This document shows, piece by piece, positions 52,161-61,915 of a DNA stretch of 64,000 bases. Numbering within the stretch: position 1 is the first letter of the stretch; the number at the start of each line of letters is the position of its first letter. Both the position numbers and the translations under genes were made by a program. The notes beneath the pieces were generated by a model. That model saw nothing but the letters and a program-made list of their open reading frames with translations, was not told the DNA's origin and made no database searches. Source of the stretch: JACZUI01 sp965216725 (GTDB lineage Bacteria > Actinomycetota > Acidimicrobiia > Spongiisociales > ZC4RG35); the NCBI GenBank assembly GCA_965216725.1, contig CBDCGI010000023.1:62001-126000 (forward strand), written 5' to 3'.

Positions 52161-53291
52161 ATGACCCAAAACGTCGCGTCGGATCGGTTACCGGTCTTTG
52201 AGGTCACCGGCTGCGACACTCACCACCAGCCCCTTATGCCCCAACGATCGGTACTCCTCAAATGGTTCGCGGTCGGCGTCCTCACCGCCACCGCACTCAC
52301 CTGGGCAGAGGCTCAGGCATCTGGTGGCCTGGCCGGCCTTCTTCGTGTAGGAACGGAGAGCCCGGTCCGGGACATCATCGAATCCGAGCTCGGTTCGATA
52401 CCTCTAACCGATGGATTCGGCCATGACGGCCAGTTCGCCTACGCGGTAGGTCTCGATCTGAGCGGTGAGCATCTGGCCGACTCTGGGTCGGAGCTCGCCT
52501 TTAGGTATCGCCGTATCGCTTACCCGGCCGTGGCCTCGGTCTTGGGCCTCTTCGAGGGTTACGCGCTGCTCCACGGAATGGTGGTGACGACCGTGATGTC
52601 CGTCGGACTGGCCACTGCCTTCGTGGCCTGGATCTCGGCTCGCTCTGGCGGCTCAGAGTGGATCGCGTTGGCCGTATTGCTCAACCCCGGCGTCTGGCTC
52701 ACGACGGCACTGCTCACTCCGGACGCGATGGCGCTGGCCCTGATGATGCTGGGGCTAGCCCTCGCCCTTGCCGGACGTGGCAGTGCAACATCGGCGTTCG
52801 CCGCCATGGTCCTGACCAAGGAGCCGTTTGCAGCTACGGCGGGTGGTCTCGGTATCGGTCTCAAACCCAGGAGGTTCGCATATATTTGGGTCCCAGCCTT
52901 CGTCATGGTGGTCTGGGCAGCGTGGACGTCGTACCGAATCGGCGGTGGTTTCACTTCCGAAGACAACCTCACCTATCCGTTTGGGGGGATGATCGACGCC
53001 TCGAGTACCTGGTTCGGCGATTACGCCTTCAACGAGTGGTTTTACCTCGCATTCGCCATGGTGTCCCTGGCAGCTGGAGCGGCTGCCGCCCTAGCTCGAC
53101 CCGGCTGGCTGCGCTGGCCGATCCTGGCCTGGGTTGCCTTGGGGCTGATTTCCGCCGAGAGGGTCTGGGTCGACGGCAACAACGCCGCCCGAGTGTTCGC
53201 CCCGATGCTGATTCTCGTTCTGCTTCATCTCACTCAGGCGGGAAGGGCCTCTCCTGCGGGAACGCGGAGTGTGCGCGACACGACCCGATAG
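52161..53291 (+). CDS. Polytopic membrane protein, putative GT-C glycosyltransferase (GHDG family, copy 1)
   Basis: 376 residues with about nine membrane helices. After the first helix an outside loop contains TDGFGHDGQFAYAV and then FRYRRIAYPAVAS. The NPGVW and TKEPF motifs follow. These elements recur in three other genes at 53234, 60823 and 61916. The Asp after a first helix suggests a GT-C enzyme acting on polyprenyl-phosphate sugars, but no member is characterised to my knowledge. Start could be ATG 52161 or ATG 52236. Confidence 0.65.
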   Translation: MTQNVASDRLPVFEVTGCDTHHQPLMPQRSVLLKWFAVGVLTATALTWAEAQASGGLAGLLRVGTESPVRDIIESELGSIPLTDGFGHDGQFAYAVGLDLSGEHLADSGSELAFRYRRIAYPAVASVLGLFEGYALLHGMVVTTVMSVGLATAFVAWISARSGGSEWIALAVLLNPGVWLTTALLTPDAMALALMMLGLALALAGRGSATSAFAAMVLTKEPFAATAGGLGIGLKPRRFAYIWVPAFVMVVWAAWTSYRIGGGFTSEDNLTYPFGGMIDASSTWFGDYAFNEWFYLAFAMVSLAAGAAAALARPGWLRWPILAWVALGLISAERVWVDGNNAARVFAPMLILVLLHLTQAGRASPAGTRSVRDTTR

Positions 53292-54193
53292 TTGACACCG
53301 AAGGCCCAAAGAACCGGTAGCGCGCCGGCGGCACGCCAGGCATTGGTCGGGTTGAAGGTGACATCCGAGCCAAGTGACAACACCAGTAGTCCAGTGAGAA
53401 CCCAGGCCCAATCCCGCTTCATCAAACCAACGACGCCCGTGGCGAGAGCCAGTCCTCCCAGCAGGAGAGCTGACACTGAAGGATGCTCTAGATACGCGGC
53501 AAACGGGATCCCGAGTCGGCCGCCATCCGGGATCACTCCGTCGAAACCGAAGGAGATCACGCTGTACAGGCCGAGCAGGGCTGCAGTGGCGATGCCTGCC
53601 GCCAAGTACCACCGATTGCCAAGGACGGCGGTGAGAAACGTGGGCCGAGTCACCCCAAGCAGAGCAACAGCCCAAATCCATCCAAATCCCATCGCCCCCA
53701 CGAGCAGGAAGATCCCCAGAGTCTCTGCAGTGTCCGCTCCAAAACCGAGATAAAGGGCAGGGTTGGCCAGTAACAGCCAGGCTCGGAAACCGAACTCGTA
53801 CCTGAGCCTGATGGCAAGAAGAGCGACTCCGATCAAGGCTAAGAGGCCGGCTAGGGCGAGGGCGTAGGGAATAGCGGGCTCTTGGCCAAGGGATAGGCCG
53901 GCGGCGGACCATCCGTACCCGGCGCGCGCAAAGCGGTATCCGGGCTCGTGCCTGATGTGATCGGCAAGTCTCCGCCCGCGCGGGTCGGCGGCAATTAGGG
54001 CAAAGGCCTGACCGTCACCGACGCTCCACGCGCTGAACCATCGGGATGGATTACCGACATCGAGATTGAGGTTCTCCTCCGCGGCGGCGAGGTGGAGATC
54101 ACTCCTATCGGGTATCGCCCTCTCTCTGGCAAACAGGGCGGTCATAACCACGATGCCCACAATGAGCAGAATCTCAAGCCGGGTCGGGCGCAC
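53234..54193 (-). CDS. Polytopic membrane protein, putative GT-C glycosyltransferase (GHDG family, copy 2)
   Basis: 319 residues, GTG start, eight or so membrane helices. The loop reads WSVGDGQAFALIAADP, followed by YRFARAGYGWSAAGL, matching GHDG and YRxxRxxYP in the other copies. NPALYLGFGADTAETLG and VTRPTFLTA correspond to later conserved sites. It is the most diverged of the four. It overlaps the plus-strand copy 1 tail to tail by 58 bp, so an inverted duplication is possible but old. Confidence 0.62.
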   Translation of the reverse strand: MRPTRLEILLIVGIVVMTALFARERAIPDRSDLHLAAAEENLNLDVGNPSRWFSAWSVGDGQAFALIAADPRGRRLADHIRHEPGYRFARAGYGWSAAGLSLGQEPAIPYALALAGLLALIGVALLAIRLRYEFGFRAWLLLANPALYLGFGADTAETLGIFLLVGAMGFGWIWAVALLGVTRPTFLTAVLGNRWYLAAGIATAALLGLYSVISFGFDGVIPDGGRLGIPFAAYLEHPSVSALLLGGLALATGVVGLMKRDWAWVLTGLLVLSLGSDVTFNPTNAWRAAGALPVLWAFGVNYRVVSRTLRVPAGEALPA

Positions 54194-54238
54194 GCCGGCA
54201 TTCTGACATGTGCCTTCGATAGTCCCCGGGCTTCCTGA

Positions 54239-57064
54239 TCAGCTAGATCCAACCAGCTCCCGGAGAAACTTGCCGGTATAGCTCTCCCCTACCTGGGCAA
54301 TCTCTTCGGGGGTGCCGGTGGCAACGATCCGGCCTCCACCGCTCCCCCCTTCCGGACCGAGGTCGATGACATGGTCTACCGACTTGATGACGTCCAGGTT
54401 GTGCTCGATCACCACAACTGTGTTCCCGGAGTCGACGAGTCGTTGCAGCACCTGGAGCAGCTTTCTGATGTCCTCGAAGTGGAGTCCGGTGGTCGGCTCA
54501 TCGAGAATGTAAAAGGTGCGCCCCGTGGATCGCTTGCCCAGCTCGGAGGCGAGCTTGATCCGCTGTGCCTCTCCTCCGGAGAGCGTCGTGGCGGGTTGGC
54601 CGAGCCTCACATAACCCAAACCCACGTCGTAGAGGGTCTGCAGGATGCGGACGATCTTCGGCTGATTCTCGAAGACGCCGAGCGCCTCGTCGACCGACAT
54701 CTCCAACACATCGGAGATGGAATGGCCTTTCCAATGGATTTCGAGAGTCTCCCTGTTGTACCTCTTTCCCCCACAGACCTCGCAGGGGACGTAGACGTCG
54801 GGGAGAAAGTGCATCTCGATCTTGATCGTCCCGTCGCCACGACATGCCTCGCAGCGACCGCCTTTGACGTTGAAGGAGAAGCGCCCCGGCTTGTATCCCC
54901 GAGCTCTCGCCTCCGGAGTCTGGGAAAACAAGGTGCGGATGTGATCGAACAGCTTGGTGTAGGTGGCGGGATTGGAGCGAGGTGTGCGCCCGATTGGCGA
55001 CTGATCTATGTCGATGACCTTGTCGATCTCCTCGATTCCGGTCACTTTCTTGTGGCGCCCCGGCACCAATCGCGCCCGGTTCACACGATGAGCCAGCGTC
55101 TTCCACAGGACCTCCTCGACCAGTGTCGACTTACCGGAACCGGAGACTCCGGTAACGGCAGTGAACAGTCCGAGTGGGAACTCGGCGTCGATCCCGGCCA
55201 GGTTGTTCTCCGAGGCGCCCACCACCGTGATCTTCTTCCCGTTGCCGGGACGACGGATCATCGGCACCGGGTTCTGGCGCCGTCCCGAGAGGTAGTCACC
55301 TGTCATCGAGTCTTTGATCCTGATCAGGTCGTCGACGGTCCCCTGGGCGACGATCTCCCCTCCGTGCTCGCCGGCGCCGGGACCGATGTCGACTATGTGG
55401 TCGGCGACGCGGATGGTGTCTTCGTCATGTTCGACAACGATCAGAGTGTTGCCGAGATCGCGCAGACGTAGAAGGGTCTCGATGAGACGCTGGTTATCTC
55501 GCTGGTGGAGACCGATCGAGGGCTCGTCGAGGATGTAGAGAACGCCGACCAGCCCGGAGCCGATCTGAGTGGCGAGTCTGATCCGTTGCGCCTCTCCCCC
55601 GGCCAAGGTCGCAGCGGAACGGGAGAGGGTCAGGTAGTCGAGGCCCACGTCGAGAAGGAATTGGATCCTGGCCTTGACTTCCTTCAAAACACGCTCCGCG
55701 ATCGTCGTCTCTCTCTCGCTGAGGGTGAGCCCTTCGAAGAAGCCACGGGCGTCGCCGAGGCTGAGGTCGGAGACTTCGGCGATGTTCCTGTCGGCGATGG
55801 TGACCGCCAGTGATACCGGGTTGAGACGTCCTCCCCCACAGGAGTCGCAGGGAACGGTTGCCATGTATTCCTGGTAGTACTCCCGAGCCGAGTCGCTGTC
55901 TGCGCTCTCGTGGCGCCGGTTGAGGAAGGGAATGGCACCTTCGAAGGTCGCATCCCACCGCCGTTTCCGGCCGAACCGATTGGTGTAGGAGACTGTTATC
56001 CGCTCCTCGCCGGTCCCGTAGAGAATCTTCTCTTTGATGTCGTCTTCGAGGTCTTCCCATGGGGTCTCCATGGAGAATCCGAACACCTCGCTGAGGGCGG
56101 TGAGGAGACGGTGGTAGTAACGCATCCGATTCGACGACCACATCCCGATGGCTCCATCGTTGAGTGAGAGTCCGGGGTCGGTGATGACCAGCTCGGGGTC
56201 GACCTGGAAACGAGTGCCGATTCCGGAGCATTCGGGACATGCGCCGTAAGGGCTGTTGAAGCTGAAGTTTCGGGGCTGGAGGTCCTCGAAGGAAAGCCCA
56301 CATTGAGGGCACGCCAGGTGTTGGGAGAAGGTGAGCACGTCACCGTCGAGGATCTCGATGTCGGCCACGCCGTCGGTGAGCGCCAGCGCAGTCTCCAGCG
56401 ATTGGGTGAGACGCTGGTCGATTCCTTCTTTGCGCACCAAGCGGTCGACGATCACTTCGATGGTGTGCTGGTAGTAGCGGTCGAGCTTGATTTCTTCTGT
56501 CAGCTCTCTGATCTCCCCGTCGATGCGTGCTCGGGAGAAACCCTGTTTAGCGAGCTCGTCGATCAGCCCCTCGTACTCTCCTTTTCTGCCTCGGACCACA
56601 GGCGCCAAGACCATGAAACGGGTGTCTTCGGGTAGTTCCAGGATCTGGTCGACGATCTGCTGTGGAGTTTGGCGGGACACCGGTGTCCCGTCGTTGGGAC
56701 AATGTGGGAAGCCAATCCTGGCGTAAAGAAGCCGCAGGTAGTCGTGGACCTCGGTGACGGTGCCCACCGTGGACCTGGGGTTTCTCGAGGCAGTCTTCTG
56801 GTCGATGGAGATCGCCGGCGAAAGGCCGTCGATGAAGTCGACATCGGGTTTGTCCATCTGACCCAGGAATTGTCGGGCATAAGCCGACAGAGACTCGACG
56901 TACCGCCGTTGCCCCTCCGCGTAGATGGTGTCGAAGGCCAGCGAAGACTTACCCGAACCGCTCAAACCGGTGAAGACGATGAGCTTCTCTCGCGGAAGCT
57001 CGACCGTGAGGTTCTTCAGGTTGTGCTCACGGGCTCCTCGAATGAGGATGGAATCGGTCGACAA
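54239..57064 (-). CDS. uvrA: Excinuclease ABC subunit A
   Basis: 941 residues. IRGAREHNLKNLTVELPREK, TGLSGSGKSSLAFDT (first Walker A), CPQCGLSF and CPECSGIG zinc modules, GVSGSGKSTLVEEV (second Walker A), and the C-terminal CEACRGDG..CEVCGG zinc finger; two ABC signatures TLAGGEAQRIRLA and TLSGGEAQRIKLA. It initiates nucleotide excision repair with UvrB. TTG at 57062-57064. A LexA box lies about 46-61 bp upstream, so it is very likely SOS-controlled. Confidence 0.98.
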   Translation of the reverse strand: MSTDSILIRGAREHNLKNLTVELPREKLIVFTGLSGSGKSSLAFDTIYAEGQRRYVESLSAYARQFLGQMDKPDVDFIDGLSPAISIDQKTASRNPRSTVGTVTEVHDYLRLLYARIGFPHCPNDGTPVSRQTPQQIVDQILELPEDTRFMVLAPVVRGRKGEYEGLIDELAKQGFSRARIDGEIRELTEEIKLDRYYQHTIEVIVDRLVRKEGIDQRLTQSLETALALTDGVADIEILDGDVLTFSQHLACPQCGLSFEDLQPRNFSFNSPYGACPECSGIGTRFQVDPELVITDPGLSLNDGAIGMWSSNRMRYYHRLLTALSEVFGFSMETPWEDLEDDIKEKILYGTGEERITVSYTNRFGRKRRWDATFEGAIPFLNRRHESADSDSAREYYQEYMATVPCDSCGGGRLNPVSLAVTIADRNIAEVSDLSLGDARGFFEGLTLSERETTIAERVLKEVKARIQFLLDVGLDYLTLSRSAATLAGGEAQRIRLATQIGSGLVGVLYILDEPSIGLHQRDNQRLIETLLRLRDLGNTLIVVEHDEDTIRVADHIVDIGPGAGEHGGEIVAQGTVDDLIRIKDSMTGDYLSGRRQNPVPMIRRPGNGKKITVVGASENNLAGIDAEFPLGLFTAVTGVSGSGKSTLVEEVLWKTLAHRVNRARLVPGRHKKVTGIEEIDKVIDIDQSPIGRTPRSNPATYTKLFDHIRTLFSQTPEARARGYKPGRFSFNVKGGRCEACRGDGTIKIEMHFLPDVYVPCEVCGGKRYNRETLEIHWKGHSISDVLEMSVDEALGVFENQPKIVRILQTLYDVGLGYVRLGQPATTLSGGEAQRIKLASELGKRSTGRTFYILDEPTTGLHFEDIRKLLQVLQRLVDSGNTVVVIEHNLDVIKSVDHVIDLGPEGGSGGGRIVATGTPEEIAQVGESYTGKFLRELVGSS

Positions 57065-57091
57065 GATCCTGCCTGGCTTGAGAACTACGCC

Positions 57092-57097
57092 AGTGTA
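57092..57097 (-). promoter_or_regulatory. Candidate -10 box of uvrA
   Basis: On the minus strand TACACT, about 27 bp before the TTG. No clear TTGACA-like -35 is visible; the LexA box covers the expected -35 region, so LexA binding would occlude RNA polymerase. Confidence 0.4.
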
Positions 57098-57109
57098 ATC
57101 AGGTCCGGC

Positions 57110-57125
57110 ACGAACAGTTGTTCGA
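57110..57125. promoter_or_regulatory. LexA-binding site (SOS box) of uvrA
   Basis: ACGAACAGTTGTTCGA; on the minus strand TCGAACAACTGTTCGT. This fits the actinobacterial consensus TCGAAC-N4-GTTCGA at 11 of 12 fixed bases. It is located between the flippase-like gene stop and the uvrA start, just upstream of a TACACT box. LexA control of uvrA is known in mycobacteria and other bacteria. Confidence 0.8.
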
Positions 57126-57127
57126 CG

Positions 57128-57979
57128 TTAGACCTTCGAAGCTGGAAGGATCCGAGCCAGGCCAGCGACGCCGATCTCCACCAGAACCGCAAGCCCGCGA
57201 AAAATCACCGCTGCAAGGACGACGGTTGCTCCTGAAAGCGGTTGGAGACTCACCACTAGAACGGATTCGCGCAGCCCGAGACCGGCCGGCACCGGAACTA
57301 CCGCGTAGCCAATGGTCCACGCCAAGACGAAAGCCGCAACAGCCCCGACATCCCCAACGACGAGTCCATCCAAAACGGTGTCGTATCCCACCGCAAGAAC
57401 AATGAGTGCGAACCAAGTCACTGCCGAGGCCACCAGAACTCGGGGCGCCTGGGCTAGTTCCAGGTTTCTCGCGATCGCCGGTCGGGGGAATCGCTCGAGG
57501 ATCACAGGAAAGGCGATGAACCCCACCGCTAGGAAGAGAACGGCAATAGGAATCTGCCACCACAATCCGTCGCCCGATTGCTGAGAAAGCGCTAGGAAAG
57601 CGGCACCTCCAGATCCGACACTTATTAGGAAGTGTTGGACCAACCTGCCCGCTGTACGACTTACCGAATCACCGGAGCGGTACTGATGGCTCATTTGTGA
57701 CAGCGGTAGACCGAACCCGCCGGGCAGATACTTTGACGGCAACGACTCGAGGAGAGCCTTCCCACTGTCGAGAAATGGGCGCTCGACCAAGACGGACCAC
57801 GCCAAGGCGGACCCAAGGACGCCAGTCAACACCGCAATTACGCTTTTGAGGACTTGCGCAAACGAGAGGTTTCGCATCTCCTCGATCGGAATACCCTCAC
57901 GTACCAGCGAATACCCAATAAAGAGCAACCCAGCGCCGGCCAATGCCGTGCGCAGTCTCCGATCAGAGATCCACCGCAC
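57128..57979 (-). CDS. Polytopic membrane protein, UPF0104/flippase-like
   Basis: 283 residues with about seven membrane helices. The VPVPAGLGLRESVLV motif is characteristic of the lysylphosphatidylglycerol synthase TM/UPF0104 (AglD-like) family. Such proteins are associated with glycolipid transfer or flipping. It is positioned with methyltransferase and glycosyltransferase genes upstream. GTG start at 57977-57979. Confidence 0.72.
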   Translation of the reverse strand: MRWISDRRLRTALAGAGLLFIGYSLVREGIPIEEMRNLSFAQVLKSVIAVLTGVLGSALAWSVLVERPFLDSGKALLESLPSKYLPGGFGLPLSQMSHQYRSGDSVSRTAGRLVQHFLISVGSGGAAFLALSQQSGDGLWWQIPIAVLFLAVGFIAFPVILERFPRPAIARNLELAQAPRVLVASAVTWFALIVLAVGYDTVLDGLVVGDVGAVAAFVLAWTIGYAVVPVPAGLGLRESVLVVSLQPLSGATVVLAAVIFRGLAVLVEIGVAGLARILPASKV

Positions 57980-57982
57980 TGG

Positions 57983-58732
57983 CTACAACTTTCGGGAAAT
58001 GACAAAGAAACCATCTCCCCATGCCGTCCGCAGGAATGGCCTTTGCAAGGTGTCAGCCAAAAGACCCAATCCGCGCGCTAACGATCTGGTTTTGGGCCCC
58101 CCAAAGTAGAGCAAGCTGTGCGACCTTGCCGCTGAGCCGAGCGTCCTTTCCCTCCGAGAACGTGAAAGACCTGCCCGCCCAGTGGACAAGCCTCGTATCC
58201 GGCGGGTTACCGACGAGACGGGAAATCCGTAACTGTAGAATCGAAGCAGCTTGAGACCCACCGACTCATGCAACTCGCGGAGTGAGCCAGGGCTGTATCG
58301 TCTAACGTGCCCGGCCGCTTCGTCCGAACCGCTCCAGCGATCCTGATGGGCAGGCACCGAGATCAGACACATTCCTCCCGGACGAAGGCGCTTGATCCAT
58401 CGCGACATTTCCATTTCATCGTGTTCCAGATGTTCGAGCACTTCGAAAGCCATCAAATAGTCAAAGAGCCTGTTTCCAACCTCGTCAATTGTCGAGACAA
58501 CATTCACACTTGATCGAATCGACGCGGTGCGCGCGAGCGCGACCGAACGTGCCTCATTACTCGGCTCGATCCCAAAACCAGAAAAACCAAGGTCCACCAG
58601 AGTGGGAAGGAGCTCTCCCCAGCCACAACCGGCTTCAAGGAAAGAACCGGGTTGCATGGACCTGAGGGACCGAACCGCCAACCTCCTGCGCATCTCATAC
58701 ATCGGCGTTGGGATACTTGTGGGAATGATCAC
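57983..58732 (-). CDS. Class I SAM-dependent methyltransferase
   Basis: 249 residues with FLEAGCGWGELLPTLVDLG (motif I) and LMAFEVLEHLEHDEMEMSRW, typical of the UbiE/Coq5-like branch often associated with polysaccharide clusters. It contains HQDRWSGSDEAAGHVRRYS, a motif seen also in the fused methyltransferase at 63.0-63.6 kb (GHVRRF). The GTG start overlaps the GT4 stop (GTGA). Confidence 0.85.
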   Translation of the reverse strand: MIIPTSIPTPMYEMRRRLAVRSLRSMQPGSFLEAGCGWGELLPTLVDLGFSGFGIEPSNEARSVALARTASIRSSVNVVSTIDEVGNRLFDYLMAFEVLEHLEHDEMEMSRWIKRLRPGGMCLISVPAHQDRWSGSDEAAGHVRRYSPGSLRELHESVGLKLLRFYSYGFPVSSVTRRIRGLSTGRAGLSRSRRERTLGSAARSHSLLYFGGPKTRSLARGLGLLADTLQRPFLRTAWGDGFFVISRKL

Positions 58733-59877
58733 GAGGACATAGCCTTTTCGTAGATCTCCAAATATCTCCTCGCAATCCTCTGGATGTCATGCCGCTGCGC
58801 CATCGCCCGCCCTTCGGCGCCTAACTCTCGAAGGTGGTCCCGGTTCTGGTAGGAGTGTTCCAAGAGGTCCGCAAGCCGAGAAGCGTCCTCCGTGGGAAAT
58901 AGCAAACCATTAGATCCATGCGTGATCAGCTCCCGGTGCGCATCGATGTCGGATGCAATTACTGGAAGGCCAACCGCCATAGCCTCCAGAACGACTGCTG
59001 GAGTACCCTCTGATGTCGACGGATGAACAAGGACATCTGCCGACTCGAGGAATCGTCCAACATCGGTGGGGGATCTGGCCCCGTGGAAGGTGACATTCCT
59101 CAAATTGAGACGCCTGGCCAGGCGCCGACACGATTCCATCATTGGACCGTCGCCCACCACCGAAACAAGGCATTGGTCGCCTAGCTTCGTGTCGCTCAGA
59201 GAATTGAGAAGGGTCGAAACCGATTTGCTCTGGCGCAGAGCTCCGACGTATAGCACCCTCAATTCGCCGCTGGCAACGGGAGGTTTCACGACCGCAGGCA
59301 CCTCGACCCCTACCGAAAGGTGAGCAGAACGGCTTGGCTGAGCGCCGAACTCCCTCAACTGGTCGGTGATTTGTCTGTTCACTCCCACGACATAATCCGC
59401 TCGCCTTACAACCGTCCGACAGATCATGGCAATAGGAGGCCACCTGGCAAGAGCCATGTCCGTTCCGTGAGACGTGACTACGACTGGTATGTCGATGTAT
59501 GGTGCGGCCACCGCGATTCGACCAGCGGGATATAGCCAGTGCGCGTGCACCACCTCTAACTGCTTCCGCTGCATTATTAGACCTCGCCTGAGACCGCCCA
59601 GCAGGCCAGGTAATTCAACGACTCGCCACGGCCGCTCGCGTAGATTTGAAACGATCCCGCCGATCCCGTGCGCAATGTGACCAACGCGGCCTGCGCGGCA
59701 GCCGAACTGAAGTACGCGTACCCCCTCCATGTCCCGTTCCTCATCGCGGGGTCCTGGTGTGACAACCGTCACGTCTACTCCGAGCCCTACGAGGGCTTTA
59801 GCGAGCCGATGGATATGGCTACCCCGGACTCCTAGTTCGTCCGTCGGGTAGCTCGTAGTCAGGAATCCGACATTCAA
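58729..59877 (-). CDS. GT4-family glycosyltransferase
   Basis: 382 residues, GT-B fold. N-terminal Rossmann half begins MNVGFLTTSYPTDELGVRG; VTSHGTDMAL is the acceptor-side motif; in the C-terminal half VLYVGALRQSKSV, VVGDGPMMESCRRLA and the nucleotide-sugar site HPSTSEGTPAVVLEAMA (ExxxxxxxE). Sugar donor unknown. The TTG start overlaps the GT2 stop (TTGA). Confidence 0.9.
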   Translation of the reverse strand: MNVGFLTTSYPTDELGVRGSHIHRLAKALVGLGVDVTVVTPGPRDEERDMEGVRVLQFGCRAGRVGHIAHGIGGIVSNLRERPWRVVELPGLLGGLRRGLIMQRKQLEVVHAHWLYPAGRIAVAAPYIDIPVVVTSHGTDMALARWPPIAMICRTVVRRADYVVGVNRQITDQLREFGAQPSRSAHLSVGVEVPAVVKPPVASGELRVLYVGALRQSKSVSTLLNSLSDTKLGDQCLVSVVGDGPMMESCRRLARRLNLRNVTFHGARSPTDVGRFLESADVLVHPSTSEGTPAVVLEAMAVGLPVIASDIDAHRELITHGSNGLLFPTEDASRLADLLEHSYQNRDHLRELGAEGRAMAQRHDIQRIARRYLEIYEKAMSS

Positions 59878-60785
59878 AGCCGCTCAGCCACTGCGGGCAT
59901 CACGTCATGACGCCTTTTGTTCAGCTGCACCATCAGGTCGGCGATCAAAGCCAGCATGGCCAAAGCAAAGGCCAGGCCGAGAACAACGATGGTGTTGGTA
60001 CCGACTCGGAAGCTCTTGTCGAACAGGTCGAAGATGAGCTTCCCCGTGCCCACCAGACCCAGAACGAACGCCGGCGGCCCAAAGAAGCGGATCGGATCAT
60101 GCATCAGCACCATGCGGATCACCTGAAGGATGTAGCGCTGGGTGTCCTTCCACCAGTGAAACTTCGAAGAACCGGACCGAGGTGAGTAATCGATCGGCAC
60201 GTAGTTGATCGAGTAGCCGTTGGAGAGGAACGCCATGGTGATCGTCGTTACGCAAGAGAAGCCCCGAGGTAGCAGATAGAGAAACTGGTCTGCGACGTCT
60301 CTCCGGAAGGCTCGGAAACCTGAGTTCAGATCGGGAATGGTGGTGCGTGCCAAGTACGAGGCGAGTCGCCGCACCAGCGACTTGGCGGGCCGCCTGAAGA
60401 ACCGGACGGAGCCTTCTTCCGTTCTACGGGCCCCGACCACCTGGTCATAACCCTCGAGCCCTTCCACCAGTTCCGGGATCTCGTCATTCGGATAGGTCAT
60501 GTCGACATCAGTCCACACCACCACCTCACCTTTGGCCGCCATAGTCCCGTACTTGCGTGCCGATCCGGCTCCACGATTTGTTGAGAAGCGAAGCACGGTG
60601 ATGCCGTCCATCGACTCGGCGAGCTCGCCCGAGCCGTCGCTTGACCCATCGTCCACGACCAGGATCTCGTAGCTCATCCCGGCGTTGTCCATCGACTTGC
60701 GGATCCGACCCACCTCCTCCTCGAGATGGTCGACCTCATTGAAGACGGGGAGCACGATGGAGACCTGAAGCCGGTGGTCATTCAT
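59874..60785 (-). CDS. GT2-family polyprenyl-phosphate glycosyltransferase with two C-terminal membrane helices
   Basis: 303 residues. SIVLPVFNEVDHLEEEV, LVVDDGSSDGSGELAES, and the metal-binding VVWTDVDMTYP. Two membrane spans in the last 80 residues (PPAFVLGLVGTGKLIF and TIVVLGLAFALAMLAL) as in ArnC/GtrB. It likely transfers a sugar from a nucleotide donor to polyprenyl phosphate, which would supply the GT-C-like proteins next to it. Confidence 0.88.
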   Translation of the reverse strand: MNDHRLQVSIVLPVFNEVDHLEEEVGRIRKSMDNAGMSYEILVVDDGSSDGSGELAESMDGITVLRFSTNRGAGSARKYGTMAAKGEVVVWTDVDMTYPNDEIPELVEGLEGYDQVVGARRTEEGSVRFFRRPAKSLVRRLASYLARTTIPDLNSGFRAFRRDVADQFLYLLPRGFSCVTTITMAFLSNGYSINYVPIDYSPRSGSSKFHWWKDTQRYILQVIRMVLMHDPIRFFGPPAFVLGLVGTGKLIFDLFDKSFRVGTNTIVVLGLAFALAMLALIADLMVQLNKRRHDVMPAVAERL

Positions 60786-60822
60786 TGCGATAAGCCTATG
60801 GATGTCAATAGCTGGCTCATAG

Positions 60823-61911
60823 TCAATCGGCAGCGGCGGGCTTTGGCTTCAGGCCTTGTTCCTGTCGTCGAGCGATGAAGACCTGGAGCACATACACGGT
60901 GAATATCGGAACGACTGCGCGTGAGATATCCCATACCCGACTCCAGACGAACGCGGACAGAAAGGGAACCAGGAGGGCAAACCCGCTGGCGCCCCAGGCC
61001 AAATAGTGGTTCGACCGCCACGCTCGAAATGGAACCAGAACGCATAGGGCGAGGACCACAACGGCCATGAGGAACTCAGCTGGCCGGAACAGACCTAGCT
61101 CGATGCCGTCGAACAAACCGGAGAACGGGATCGGCACCAGCTCGATGACTTGGGTGGCACCCGTTGTCTCCTCGACCCGGACAACGACATAGAGAAACCA
61201 CGCAGCGGCTGCAACAACGGGTGCTGTCGCGAGCCCCACGGGGATGGTCTTTCGTTTGATCCACCAGACGAGGACTATCGCGCCCACGAAAACCAGCATG
61301 ACTTCACGAGCCAAAACCGCGCCGCAAAGCAGGGCTGTTGCTAGACCTCTCTTCTCCTCTTCGAGGGCCAATGCGCCCAGACAAGCAAGAGCAAAGGCGA
61401 CGATGCCAGCACCGTCGATGAACAGCTCATTGAGCACTCCTGGGTTCAGGGCAAAAGCCAAACCGAGGAGAGCGGGTGTCGAGTATCGGAGTGCCAATCG
61501 GGACACCGCCCAGGTTCCGAGGCCGACGAACGCGAGGTTGATCCCGAAGAGACTCCACAAAATTGCTTCACCCGACAGAGAGCCGGCGCCACCCGCAAGC
61601 AGCGGATAGAGCATTCGCTGGCTGCGATACCGAGGGCGGTCGAGGATCTCTGCGTTCTCGTCAGGGTCGACGAGGAGAGGGTCGTTGGCTTGGACGAAGA
61701 AGAAGCGACCGTCGTGGCCGATCCCGTCCCGCTTGACTACTTCTCTGACGAGTTTGTCTTCAGCGTATTTGGTTATCTCAACTGACTCCTCACCGAAGGC
61801 CACCAGCGCCGATGGATCCCATTTGTTCTCGGCGAGGACCCTGATGCTGAAGAGACTGGCGAGGGCCAGGCCCAGAACAGCCACATGCTGAGGGCGGCTC
61901 AGAAACTGCAT
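60823..61911 (-). CDS. Polytopic membrane protein, putative GT-C glycosyltransferase (GHDG family, copy 3)
   Basis: 362 residues from the ATG at 61909-61911, about ten membrane helices. The first outer loop has FGEESVEITKYAE, then GIGHDGRFFFVQANDP and ILDRPRYRSQRMLYP. NPGVLNELFIDGAG, LAREVMLVF and ISRAVVPIF follow. Its closest relative is the next gene, from which it is separated by 4 bp, so they are probably a tandem duplication. Sugar and acceptor unknown. Confidence 0.72.
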   Translation of the reverse strand: MQFLSRPQHVAVLGLALASLFSIRVLAENKWDPSALVAFGEESVEITKYAEDKLVREVVKRDGIGHDGRFFFVQANDPLLVDPDENAEILDRPRYRSQRMLYPLLAGGAGSLSGEAILWSLFGINLAFVGLGTWAVSRLALRYSTPALLGLAFALNPGVLNELFIDGAGIVAFALACLGALALEEEKRGLATALLCGAVLAREVMLVFVGAIVLVWWIKRKTIPVGLATAPVVAAAAWFLYVVVRVEETTGATQVIELVPIPFSGLFDGIELGLFRPAEFLMAVVVLALCVLVPFRAWRSNHYLAWGASGFALLVPFLSAFVWSRVWDISRAVVPIFTVYVLQVFIARRQEQGLKPKPAAAD

Positions 61912-61915
61912 CAAA

